Program-made: the position numbers and the translations under genes
Assembly: GCA_024232355.1 (NCBI GenBank)
Contig: JAAEPW010000156.1
Coordinates: 1 to 13,416, forward strand
DNA length: 13,416 nt
Origin: Chloroflexota bacterium
GTDB lineage: Bacteria > Chloroflexota > Anaerolineae > B4-G1
Reading direction: 5' to 3'
In this document: positions 1-6,432 of the stretch, piece by piece
Position numbering within the stretch: position 1 is the first letter of the stretch
Layout: each line of letters opens with the position of its first letter
The notes under the pieces: generated by a model
The model's input: only the letters and a program-made list of their open reading frames with translations
Told to the model about the DNA's origin: nothing
The model's database searches: none

Positions 1-37
1 ACTTGGCTTTTTCCGTCACTGCCTCTGGATAGTCCAT
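1..37 (-). CDS. Start of an unidentified gene, cut by the window edge
   Basis: Only the first 12 codons are inside the window (protein begins MDYPEAVTEKAK). The ATG at 37-35 is preceded by a strong ribosome site, GGAGGAG, five bases upstream, and by its own promoter, so the start is well supported although the product cannot be named. The short acidic/basic helical-looking N-terminus says nothing firm. It lies 167 nt downstream of the TPR/SH3b lipoprotein gene and appears to be a separate transcription unit. Because the upstream 1081-aa gene ends in something that looks like a diversity-generating retroelement target, this gene could be an accessory protein of such a system, but that is speculation. 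Confidence 0.55.
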   Translation of the reverse strand, partial: MDYPEAVTEKAK

Positions 38-72
38 TTCTACTCCTCCGATACTAGGTTGTGAACTGCCCA

Positions 73-100
73 AGGATACAACATCTGGCTCAGATGTCAA
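73..100 (-). promoter_or_regulatory. Promoter of the left-edge gene
   Basis: On the minus strand a perfect -35 hexamer TTGACA (100-95) is followed after 16 bases by TATCCT (78-73, 4 of 6 consensus bases). The expected start of transcription is near 66, giving a leader of about 30 nt that contains the GGAGGAG ribosome site. The spacer holds a palindrome, annotated separately, that would place a bound regulator directly on RNA polymerase's contact region. Confidence 0.5.
81..97. promoter_or_regulatory. Palindromic operator candidate between -35 and -10
   Basis: Perfect inverted repeat ACATCTG-GCT-CAGATGT, 7-bp arms with a 3-nt centre, lying inside the promoter spacer and overlapping the -35 hexamer. 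The position is typical for a repressor operator. A hairpin role is less likely because it would lie upstream of the transcript. The regulator is unknown and could be the left-edge gene product itself. Confidence 0.4.
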
Positions 101-204
101 GTTCTAGTTATGTAATTTTTAAAGTGCGTTCAAAGGTAATGATAACTATATTACTCCTCTATCACCACCATTTTTGCGTACTACAATCCCTTCGAGCATA
201 GTTG

Positions 205-1701
205 TTATTGCCGTGTGACACTCCACTCGAAAAGTGATCTATGTATACATGTAGGAACTTGGAAATCGGGGCGATCTTCTTGGAGTTGTCCATACCCCGT
301 ACCATCTGATTGCAAGACACCACTGAACTCTACGAGGGTCCGATCTACATTTCGCACCTGGATATTTCTTGCTACGAAAGATCCATCAGCACCAATGGAA
401 ATGTGAAGCAACGTAATTCTTGAAAAGCCACCAAAGCATGGGGTTACTCCAGCACAGTCGCCTACGAGTTCGCGGCTTACATCTGGGGGATATGTGGACT
501 CGATAATTGTCACTTGCCTACCCGAAACAACAAACATTATTGTCCCACCGTGTGAGGTACTTCCCATCCAAGTGCCATCCAAATCTGGTAAAATTGGAGT
601 AGGTGGAATATCATCTGTAACTGGAATACTATCAAGACTGTCATTCGTATCGACTGAACTGGCAATTACCCACCTTAACTCTTCCTCGTATCTGATTTGG
701 AGCCAGTCGGCATCAAAAGTCCGGGCCACAATTGTGATGGAATCCCCTTGTTTCAACTGTCCTACTACTTCGTAGTGTATCCCTGGACCAGCGCGCACAT
801 TGAGTATTTGAGAAGTTACAATCCCCTTTGGTTCTGGTGTAGGTGTCGGGCTGGACGTTTTTGTAGGCGTAGTAATGGGTGACGGTGTGTGAGTAGTAGG
901 CGTCGGTCTGTTAGTTGTAGGTGTTGGTATATTGGTAGGGGGTGAGGTGGGGGTAAGTGTGGGAAACCAGGTGGCAAAGCCTTGATACTCTTGACGATGT
1001 AGTCCTACATAGGTGAAAAGGCCATGATCTTGATAGATGATCTGTCGGACCCTTTCTTCTCGCGCTGGATTCAACTCGACCACATTTTGTAGATCAATCA
1101 AAGCAGCTTCGTATTCACCCAACGCAATGTAGCCTTGCCCCCGATCAAGGAGAACCGCTGCGTTCCCTCTGTTTTTCTTCAACGACAGAGTGTACTGTTC
1201 CACAGCACCAGCAAAGTCGTTCTTATCTGCTCGTTCATGTCCCTCTACCCAATGGTCTATTTCTATTGCTGTCACTTGTGCCCCAGGTGCGTCCTTTTCC
1301 TCCACCTGGTGTAACACTCTCGCCATTGTTTGCAAGAGTTGATCTTGCGTCACATTATCCTCCAGGCGATAATCTTGGTACACTCCCTTTACAACTATTA
1401 GCACGTCCTGCCCTACCTGTTGTGGATTTTCCAGTTCCTCGAACAGCGTCATTTGCTGGTCAGAGTTTAGATCGAAAAAGAGATCACAAGCCACGTCCTC
1501 GTATCCATTCAATTTGAACAAGCCTGCCAAGTTGTCGAGACGTGCCTCAGGGGTGATCGAGTCTAGGAAGTTGTTTTGGTATAGGTCTGCCTCAAGTTCG
1601 TCTGATAGAATTAGTTGTCCTTTGCTACAACCTGCTATGACAATGATTACCAAAATGATTACCAGCGTTATCGCAAGAGCTAGTCGCTTTGTTGATGACA
1701 T
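205..1701 (-). CDS. Lipoprotein with TPR, Pro/Thr linker and SH3b domain
   Basis: Predicted 498-aa surface lipoprotein. Start: ATG at 1701, nine bases after AAGGAG; a GTG six bases further upstream sits too close to that site. A basic N-terminus and long hydrophobic stretch end in a lipobox (Ile-Ala-Gly-Cys, Cys about residue 25), so it should be lipid-anchored outside the membrane. Residues about 150-220 form two TPR-like helical repeats (DFAGAVEQYTLSLKKN and EYEAALIDLQNVVELNP). Residues about 247-293 are a Thr/Pro-rich linker, and about 294-350 a bacterial SH3 domain with the typical LNVRAGPG motif and a closing Trp-Val. About residues 374-498 form an unrecognised, probably beta-rich domain with three or four cysteines. 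The gene follows the SIR2-STAND-FGE gene by 18 nt and is very likely co-transcribed. Linkers of this kind are common in Chloroflexota. The likely role is binding to cell wall or partner proteins; specific function unknown. Confidence 0.85.
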   Translation of the reverse strand: MSSTKRLALAITLVIILVIIVIAGCSKGQLILSDELEADLYQNNFLDSITPEARLDNLAGLFKLNGYEDVACDLFFDLNSDQQMTLFEELENPQQVGQDVLIVVKGVYQDYRLEDNVTQDQLLQTMARVLHQVEEKDAPGAQVTAIEIDHWVEGHERADKNDFAGAVEQYTLSLKKNRGNAAVLLDRGQGYIALGEYEAALIDLQNVVELNPAREERVRQIIYQDHGLFTYVGLHRQEYQGFATWFPTLTPTSPPTNIPTPTTNRPTPTTHTPSPITTPTKTSSPTPTPEPKGIVTSQILNVRAGPGIHYEVVGQLKQGDSITIVARTFDADWLQIRYEEELRWVIASSVDTNDSLDSIPVTDDIPPTPILPDLDGTWMGSTSHGGTIMFVVSGRQVTIIESTYPPDVSRELVGDCAGVTPCFGGFSRITLLHISIGADGSFVARNIQVRNVDRTLVEFSGVLQSDGTGYGQLQEDRPDFQVPTCIHRSLFEWSVTRQ

Positions 1702-1719
1702 TGGCACGTTCTCCTTGAT

Positions 1720-4700
1720 TTACGGTGTACTTGTACACCGAAACCCTACAACGTTGAACCGATCGTCCGGTGTAACACCGACGCGAGCGGCCGCACGAAT
1801 ATATATATGATGGTCGGACCACCCCCCCCCACGCATTACCTTGTAGTCTCCTATTGCTGGCCCCGTAGGATTTATCTGTGTTCCGAAGGGATAATCACCA
1901 TACCAATCATCCACCCACTCCCACACATTGCCGGTCATATCCAGTGCTCCGCACCAACTCTCTCCAGCTGGGAAACTTCCCACTGGAGCTATCTTTATAT
2001 GTCCATCACAACCCTCTCCTCCCGGCACCACATAGTTATCGGATTGCAACTCGTCATCAAAGTTGCCGTAAGAGCAATCGAAATCATTTCCCCAAGGATA
2101 GATATGTTCCTCTGGCCCCCGCGCCGCGTATTCCCACTCTGCCTCCGTCGGCAACTTGCCCCCTATCCAGGTACAGAATGTCTTCGCATCTGACCAAGAG
2201 ACGTTAGTAACCGGGTGATTGGCAGAGTCAGAATTTTGATAATACGTAACCTCTTCTATCTCAGTGCAAACTGTAGCACGTATGCACTGAGCATACTGAA
2301 CATTGGTAATCTCGTACTTGCTGATGTGAAAGGCATCTAGGGAGACCGTGTGTTGAGGCTGCTCATCATCGTGTGCATCAGAATCTATCTGTGGGTCAGA
2401 ACCCATCTGGAACTCACCGGCAGGTACATCCACCCACTCAATCTTGGGCTTGGGGGTTAGCCAGCGTGGCCCCCAGATTATCAAGCCAATAACAAAAGCT
2501 CCAGTCAAAAAGACACCGGCCGCTAGCGGAGCCGCACGCATCATCAGGCGCGGTGAACGATAGAGCAGCATCTGTATGCGGAGCAGGTATGGCATATATG
2601 TGCGTAACGCCCACAAGGCGTCAGAGGCGCAGGCACGCTCTGTGCCCCGCGACTGCCGCCAATTAACAGTCAGCCGATCTACCAAGGCGCGCAATCTCTT
2701 GGGTTCAACATTGTTTGCTACAGCACTCAAACTTTGTCGAGCTGGTTCAGATTGGGGCGTCAGGAGTGTTTCCTGAGCAAGTTTCAGAGCCTTTTCGTCA
2801 TCCTCTACTCGTGTCAGCCAGTAGGCCACTGAGGTTCCGTGGCGTAATCCACTGCGCAGCATCAATTCTTGAGCCTCAGCGTCCATTCTCAGACGATCAC
2901 GTTGGGCATCAATTAAATCAAAGGTCTCAACTGGGAGCAGCGCGCTGAAGACCTGCCAGTTATCCACACCTTGATGCAGAAGTTCCTCAGCTTGCTTGCG
3001 AGCCACCGCCTCCGGGCTCAGGGTGATTTCGGCGATCAGGTATTCGTGGGCCAGTTCATAGGTGTGTGCAGACTCAATACCCGATTCCATATGTACTACT
3101 GGGCGCAGTAGTCGTGCCCTCACCATCTTTTCTAGCACCGGCACAAGCTTTGCTCTGTCCACACCCAGTGCCAGGGCCAGTTCAGATCCGGTCTTGACCG
3201 CCTTGGTGCGCTCCGAAGTGACCAGTTCCTCCAACGCGTCGCGGGCTAGCGTCTGTTCATTGCCATTGAACCGGGCTATTTCGTCGTCCAGGTATTTGAG
3301 CAGAACACCGCGCGCGCCACCCAGCTGTCCGTAGGCTGTCAATGTGATCGTATGCTCGTTGGCTTCCAAGCTGTTGTACAAGGCGCTACATACCAATTGT
3401 AACTGGGGAGGCATCACGGCCGTTCCGGTTCTGCCAGAATGGCTTGGACGAACCTTGCTCGTCAGGCCTTGGCCTTGGGTCAAGTCATCCAACAACTGTT
3501 CGATTAGGGCCGGTTCGTAGTTCGTGCCCAGACGTGCCACCGGCGCGGTGATAGCTTGATGAGCCTGGTCACGGGTCAAAGGGAGCAGACGTGATTTGGT
3601 ACGAAAGACTTCGGGAATATGCTCTTCGATCTCGCTTACCGAGGCCAGCCAATCCTCGCGCAAACTCAACACTACCTTGACCGGCACATCAAGAGCATTG
3701 TAGAGCGCACTTAGATCAGCGATAAAAGCCTGTTGGAACTCGACGCTCAGCCGGATGAAGAACTCTTCGAACTGATCGAGGACGATGACGAGGGTGCGAC
3801 CCAGGGCCTGAGTCGCGGCGGCGACAAAGTCGACCAGGTCACCGTCGGCGGGCAACCCGGCATCGGGCAATTTGCGCCGCACAGCACGGCGGATGACAGT
3901 AGACGGATCCTCCAGCGCTCGGACGTAGATGGTCTCGTAGGGCGGGTCGGCGCGCTCCAGCCGGGACGCGACCCCAGCTAAGAGGAGTGAGGTCTTGCCC
4001 GTCCCCGAAGCACCGTAGAGCAGCACCAAGCGATGGGCATGGATCAGCGAAGTTAGATGTTGAATCTCGTTCCGTCGCCCGAAAAAGATGGTGGCGTCCT
4101 GGGCTTCGTAATAATCGAGCAGTTTGTAGGGACGTTTGGGTAAGAGGGTAGCAAACTCCCTGGTTGGTTGCGGTGACATGACGGGCGCAGACCAGTCACG
4201 GGTAGTCAACTGTTCACTTAGTGATTCCAAGAAGGCGGTAGCGTCGGCTTCGATCATCTCCACGCCGTGACGCTCGCACCAGCGGTACACTTTGGGTGAT
4301 GGCGATTCTCCAAAAGCGTAGGCACGGCGGGCATAGTCATCCAAGGGGGTGGTTACCTTGCGGTAGAGGCGCTTAAAGTGAGGATCGACCAGATCGTAAT
4401 CCACGAACAGGATCGTCTTGCGAGCTAGGTACCCTTGCAACACCACCGAGATACTAGCTTGGTCTTCGAAAAAGGTTTCATAATCGTCCTCGGTCAGGAC
4501 CAAGGATTCGGGCCGGTCCAGTGAGCCGCGCAGCTTGTATAATTGGGCGTTGCGCTCGTCCTCGAAAGCTACATCGACGTTACCGGTGATGACGTCGAGG
4601 GGTCGCCCCGCTTGCTCAAAGGCGCGCTCCAGCCGTCGGTCGAGGCAGGTGGTGACCAGTAAGCGGCAGTTGGTCAGCCCAGCGATGAGGTGGTGGGCCT

Positions 4701-4965
4701 GTTGGAGGGCGTCGCCTTGTTCGTCCAACTGGTCGCGCAGAAATTGAACCAGCACCTGGCGCCCCTTTTCGTCCTCGTAGGCTTGGGTTGCTTCCGGGAA
4801 GGAGAGGGGGGCTTCAGTGGCAATGTCGCAGCGGGCGGCTAGTTGGGATGTTAGGGTGTCGATTACGGCTTTGCCCTCAGCATCGCGAAGGATGCGCTCG
4901 CCGATAAAGAGCAGGACGTTTCCGGATTCGGTTTGTTCCAAGAGTTCTTGTGGGATGGGTATCAT
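1720..4965 (-). CDS. SIR2-like / nSTAND ATPase / membrane helix / FGE-domain fusion
   Basis: 1081-aa multidomain protein. Residues 1-250 resemble a SIR2-like domain (LVTTCLDRRLERA at 103-115, KLRGS at 144-148, LVLTEDDYETFF at 155-166). However, the family's Asn in TTNxD is Cys, the catalytic His of HG is Arg, and the N-terminal GAG loop reads GER, so NAD hydrolysis is doubtful. Residues about 280-700 are an nSTAND1-type ATPase: Walker A GASGTGKTS at 318-326, Walker B VIVLDQFEEFF at 393-403, then a KVVLSLREDW segment and a helical region. One membrane helix lies at about 813-832. Residues 842-1081 are a formylglycine-generating-enzyme-like (C-type lectin fold) domain. It has GGKLPTEAEWEYAARG, MTGNVWEWVDDW and RGGGW...GFRC, but the two active-site cysteines of true FGE are absent (Asp and Ile instead), so it is probably a ligand-binding domain. 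This architecture fits a membrane-bound sensor or conflict-system switch. Weak AGAGAG ribosome site; start supported by domain integrity. Confidence 0.9.
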   Translation of the reverse strand: MIPIPQELLEQTESGNVLLFIGERILRDAEGKAVIDTLTSQLAARCDIATEAPLSFPEATQAYEDEKGRQVLVQFLRDQLDEQGDALQQAHHLIAGLTNCRLLVTTCLDRRLERAFEQAGRPLDVITGNVDVAFEDERNAQLYKLRGSLDRPESLVLTEDDYETFFEDQASISVVLQGYLARKTILFVDYDLVDPHFKRLYRKVTTPLDDYARRAYAFGESPSPKVYRWCERHGVEMIEADATAFLESLSEQLTTRDWSAPVMSPQPTREFATLLPKRPYKLLDYYEAQDATIFFGRRNEIQHLTSLIHAHRLVLLYGASGTGKTSLLLAGVASRLERADPPYETIYVRALEDPSTVIRRAVRRKLPDAGLPADGDLVDFVAAATQALGRTLVIVLDQFEEFFIRLSVEFQQAFIADLSALYNALDVPVKVVLSLREDWLASVSEIEEHIPEVFRTKSRLLPLTRDQAHQAITAPVARLGTNYEPALIEQLLDDLTQGQGLTSKVRPSHSGRTGTAVMPPQLQLVCSALYNSLEANEHTITLTAYGQLGGARGVLLKYLDDEIARFNGNEQTLARDALEELVTSERTKAVKTGSELALALGVDRAKLVPVLEKMVRARLLRPVVHMESGIESAHTYELAHEYLIAEITLSPEAVARKQAEELLHQGVDNWQVFSALLPVETFDLIDAQRDRLRMDAEAQELMLRSGLRHGTSVAYWLTRVEDDEKALKLAQETLLTPQSEPARQSLSAVANNVEPKRLRALVDRLTVNWRQSRGTERACASDALWALRTYMPYLLRIQMLLYRSPRLMMRAAPLAAGVFLTGAFVIGLIIWGPRWLTPKPKIEWVDVPAGEFQMGSDPQIDSDAHDDEQPQHTVSLDAFHISKYEITNVQYAQCIRATVCTEIEEVTYYQNSDSANHPVTNVSWSDAKTFCTWIGGKLPTEAEWEYAARGPEEHIYPWGNDFDCSYGNFDDELQSDNYVVPGGEGCDGHIKIAPVGSFPAGESWCGALDMTGNVWEWVDDWYGDYPFGTQINPTGPAIGDYKVMRGGGWSDHHIYIRAAARVGVTPDDRFNVVGFRCTSTP
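1723..1740 (-). repeat. 8-bp-stem inverted repeat at the end of the FGE domain
   Basis: CGGTGTAC-AA-GTACACCG on the minus strand, a perfect inverted repeat directly abutting the stop codon and starting within the GFRC codons. It has no T-rich tail, so it is not a good terminator. Its place just after the putative variable codons resembles the hairpin found next to variable regions of diversity-generating retroelement targets. Confidence 0.6.
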
Positions 4966-4985
4966 ATCTTTTTTCTCTCTTTGAT

Positions 4986-5015
4986 ATTATGGGGCAAAAA
5001 GCAGGTGCAATTCAA
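4986..5015 (-). promoter_or_regulatory. Possible promoter of the SIR2-STAND-FGE gene
   Basis: In the 81-nt gap between the membrane-protein gene and the 1081-aa gene: TTGAAT (5015-5010) and CATAAT (4991-4986) separated by 18 bases on the minus strand. The match is moderate. It would allow the sensor gene and lipoprotein to be transcribed apart from the upstream membrane-protein gene. Confidence 0.3.
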
Positions 5016-5046
5016 GGCAACCAAGCAATCTCCTCGGGGCAACAAT

Positions 5047-5613
5047 CTATTTTGCAGCTGCTATCCAGTTCTCTGGACGTGATGCAGTGATCAGAGCTCC
5101 GATGACGGCGCCAAGCAACCAAGCGTTGAGACAGAACAGTGGTTGGGCATCTTGTACAATTATATTCACAATTGCCACACCCATCAAATAATACATCAAA
5201 ATCGTCCAGGCTCGTGCGGCCTTGTTATCCACATCCCACCACAAATAAGCGGCCAATAGTTGAAATAGACAAAATGATCCCACTCCCAGAGGGTACAGCA
5301 CTAGAGCAACAAAGGGGCACTCGCCGAACGTCGAATACAGTCCCAACACTCGCAGTTTGACGTCGAACCACGTCACTCCCACGATCATCATTCCTCCCCC
5401 AAATAAAAGGCCAAAGCCAAAAGCAAGAACGCTGAAAGCCACTGCCAGAACCGTGAAAGACATTGGTGTCTGAACCTCGTATTCTGGGGCACGTTTTACG
5501 ATTATTCTGATAATTCTCGGTGCATTTCGCAGAACACCGAGAATGACCAACGCTCCCCACAAAAAGGTGGGAATGCCTGCTGCAAGGTAGATTGTCTCTC
5601 TCATTGGATTCAC
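5047..5613 (-). CDS. Small multi-pass membrane protein, unrecognised
   Basis: 188 aa from a GTG start at 5613, or 185 aa from an ATG at 5604. Neither start has a clear ribosome site, so the choice is open. About five hydrophobic segments are visible, at roughly residues 10-28, 50-80, 100-125, 132-153 and 162-182. The short basic stretch RIIVKRAPEYE after the first one suggests a cytoplasmic loop. No catalytic motif or known family is recognised. The gene lies 81 nt upstream of the large sensor gene on the same strand and after a minus-strand terminator, so it is probably the first gene of the cargo module. A membrane partner for the membrane-anchored STAND protein is a reasonable inference, not shown by sequence. 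Confidence 0.75.
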   Translation of the reverse strand: MNPMRETIYLAAGIPTFLWGALVILGVLRNAPRIIRIIVKRAPEYEVQTPMSFTVLAVAFSVLAFGFGLLFGGGMMIVGVTWFDVKLRVLGLYSTFGECPFVALVLYPLGVGSFCLFQLLAAYLWWDVDNKAARAWTILMYYLMGVAIVNIIVQDAQPLFCLNAWLLGAVIGALITASRPENWIAAAK

Positions 5614-5673
5614 TCGCTGATCAAAGCAGATTACCTGGCTATCATTTTTTCCACATAGTGGTTGATGGAAACC

Positions 5674-5704
5674 AAAACGAAAGACCGCCTCTTGTGTCAG
5701 GCGG
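5674..5704 (-). terminator. Hairpin terminator closing the replication/partition operon
   Basis: On the minus strand CCGCCT and AGGCGG (5704-5699 and 5690-5685) form a 6-bp GC-rich stem with an 8-nt loop, followed by TCTTTCGTTTTGG. The interrupted T tail makes it a moderate intrinsic terminator. It separates the long right-hand operon from the membrane-protein gene at 5613. Confidence 0.45.
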
Positions 5705-5720
5705 CCCTTTGTGGTAAATT
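5692..5720 (+). promoter_or_regulatory. Weak plus-strand extended -10 promoter candidate
   Basis: TTGTGT (5692-5697), 17-base spacer, then TAAATT (5715-5720) preceded by TGG, giving an extended -10. The nearest plus-strand signal downstream is the intrinsic terminator at 5755-5795, so it could drive a very short RNA. The match to consensus is only fair. Confidence 0.25.
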
Positions 5721-5726
5721 AGGGAG

Positions 5727-5792
5727 GCCAGGGCGCGCCTACGTCCTGGACGTGCCTCGGCCTCCTGGCATTGGGAGGGCCGAGGTTTTTGT
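5727..5792 (+). ncRNA. Possible short plus-strand RNA of about 65 nt
   Basis: No plus-strand protein gene exists in this window, yet a good plus-strand intrinsic terminator lies here, with a candidate extended -10 promoter just upstream. The enclosed segment is GC-rich and self-complementary (CCAGG/CCTGG at 5728-5751 as well as the terminator stem). A short regulatory RNA would explain the pair. The 5' end is inferred from promoter spacing only. Confidence 0.25.
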
Positions 5793-5795
5793 ATT
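5755..5795 (+). terminator. Plus-strand intrinsic terminator
   Basis: CCTCGGCC (5755-5762) pairs with GGCCGAGG (5778-5785). The stem can be lengthened by TCC/GGA with one bulged G, and is followed by TTTTTGTATTTG. The T tail is only on the plus-strand side, so it stops rightward transcription, although no rightward gene is visible. Confidence 0.55.
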
Positions 5796-5817
5796 TGTTT
5801 CAGACAACTTGAGTATA

Positions 5818-5831
5818 GTGCAAGTTTGCAC
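5818..5831. repeat. Short inverted repeat GTGCAA-GT-TTGCAC
   Basis: Perfect 6-bp arms with a 2-nt centre, in the gene-free stretch 5614-5944. It is a candidate protein-binding site with no other support. Apart from the listed hairpins, palindromes and possible short RNA, nothing else is evident in that stretch. Confidence 0.3.
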
Positions 5832-5888
5832 AGAGGGCAAGCGAGGATTGATGTGGCGAGATCGATGGCGTGGGTGCAGGATGTATTA

Positions 5889-5922
5889 CTCACGGTGGTG
5901 GAAATATTTCCACCACCGTGAG
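5889..5922. repeat. 34-bp perfect palindrome
   Basis: Two exact 17-bp arms meet without a spacer: the left half begins CTCACGGTGG and ends GGAAAT, and the right half is its exact reverse complement. It begins 23 nt after the stop codon of the zinc-finger-like gene. There is no T tail on either side, so it is not a standard terminator. It could be an mRNA-protecting hairpin, a centromere or transfer site, a resolution site, or a dimer-binding operator. Chance occurrence of such a perfect palindrome is very unlikely. Confidence 0.85.
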
Positions 5923-5944
5923 GCCAGACTGTGGGATTCCTGCG

Positions 5945-6139
5945 TCATCGGTTTGATTTGTCCCATTGGGACAGTAGTGAGTGCATAAAGTGGTCTACGA
6001 TTCCATAGTATGCCCAGCGCGTCATCGAGTGCGATTCTTGATCCGGCCTTTTGCACGGCGAGTGACCACCGGGCACAAGAGGCCGGCGGCAGATTTTGCA
6101 GTACACAGTTTGTTTTTGAGTGTGATTGGATTGCTTCAC
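5945..6139 (-). CDS. Zinc-finger-like 64-aa protein, GTG start
   Basis: The reading frame starts at a GTG that overlaps the stop codon of the preceding small gene (GTGA), so it is probably translated by coupling. Near the N-terminus the sequence YCKICRRPLVPGGHSPCK has Cys-x2-Cys ... His-x2-Cys spacing, a plausible zinc site. The C-terminal half is rich in aromatic and His residues and ends KSNR. No family is recognised. The frame stays open about 195 nt upstream of the GTG, but that part lies over the coding frame of the neighbouring gene and reads as low-complexity basic sequence, so the upstream ATG is rejected. A short palindrome, TGTCCCA-T-TGGGACA (5959-5973), sits within its last codons. 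It is the last gene of the operon. Function unknown; a DNA- or RNA-binding accessory role is a guess from the zinc motif. Confidence 0.5.
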   Translation of the reverse strand: MKQSNHTQKQTVYCKICRRPLVPGGHSPCKRPDQESHSMTRWAYYGIVDHFMHSLLSQWDKSNR

Positions 6140-6356
6140 TCTTCGTCGGTCACCGTCACCCGCACGCGGTTGGGGAGCCTGCTGCCGTTGAGTTTGGGCA
6201 GCGCCCTGTACCTGTCTGGTACAGGACATGTGCCCACTGCTGCACGTAGAGCGTACCGATAACGGGCGGGCCGTCGGTGGTCTTTTCTTTGTAGCGCCGT
6301 GTGTTCTTGGTGTCCTTTTCGACTGCGAAAACAAGTTCCAGTTTGTTGTTTTCCAT
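6136..6356 (-). CDS. Small conserved protein interrupted by a 29-nt hairpin insert
   Basis: ATG at 6356 with GAGG six bases upstream. The first 40 codons give a protein beginning MENNKLELVF with KDTKNTRRYKE and PVIGTLYVQQWA. This is the pattern of a small single-domain protein common on actinobacterial and Chloroflexota elements (from memory of the family: TKNTVRYEE ... IGTLYVQK-AL ... P.-.-VTIE). The expected ending ALPKLNGSRLPNRVRVTVTD is present but in another frame. Leaving out exactly 29 nt (6203-6231) restores an unbroken 63-aa protein. Without that, the original frame runs on as unlikely sequence to a stop at 6156-6158. The gene is therefore frameshifted, rescued by some ribosomal event, or affected by a sequence error. 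It follows the ParR-like gene by 76 nt and overlaps the zinc-finger-like gene by GTGA. Confidence 0.55.
6203..6231. repeat. 29-nt palindromic insert flanked by GGGC direct repeats
   Basis: Minus-strand reading: CCTGTACC-AGACA-GGTACAGG, an 8-bp perfect stem with a 5-nt loop (6205-6225), inside a 29-nt segment that interrupts a small conserved gene. Copies of GGGC lie at both edges (6203-6206 and 6232-6235). Removing one repeat copy plus the insert restores the reading frame exactly. No second copy was noticed elsewhere in the window. Confidence 0.65.
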
Positions 6357-6393
6357 TTTAGACCTCACGTGATTGTTGTCCACTGGAATTTCT

Positions 6394-6426
6394 GGACGCC
6401 GGAATATGGCGCATTTAATGGCGTCC
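6394..6426. repeat. Inverted repeat downstream of the ParR-like gene
   Basis: GGACGCC (6394-6400) and GGCGTCC (6420-6426), 7-bp arms around a 19-nt loop that also contains a repeated ATGGCG. It lies in the 76-nt gap after the RHH gene. It may be a binding site for the RHH protein (centromere-like) or an mRNA hairpin. There is no room upstream of the actin-like gene for a centromere, so downstream sites deserve attention. Confidence 0.3.
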
Positions 6427-6432
6427 TGAAAA

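Noticed and set aside
5225..5233. Perfect DnaA box TTATCCACA (and another at 2960-2968)
   Set aside because: Both lie singly within coding sequences, far from rep, with no cluster or AT-rich region nearby; probably chance.
6140..6334. Upstream extension of the zinc-finger-like frame
   Set aside because: Basic, repetitive sequence antiphase to the conserved small gene; the coupled GTG is a better start.
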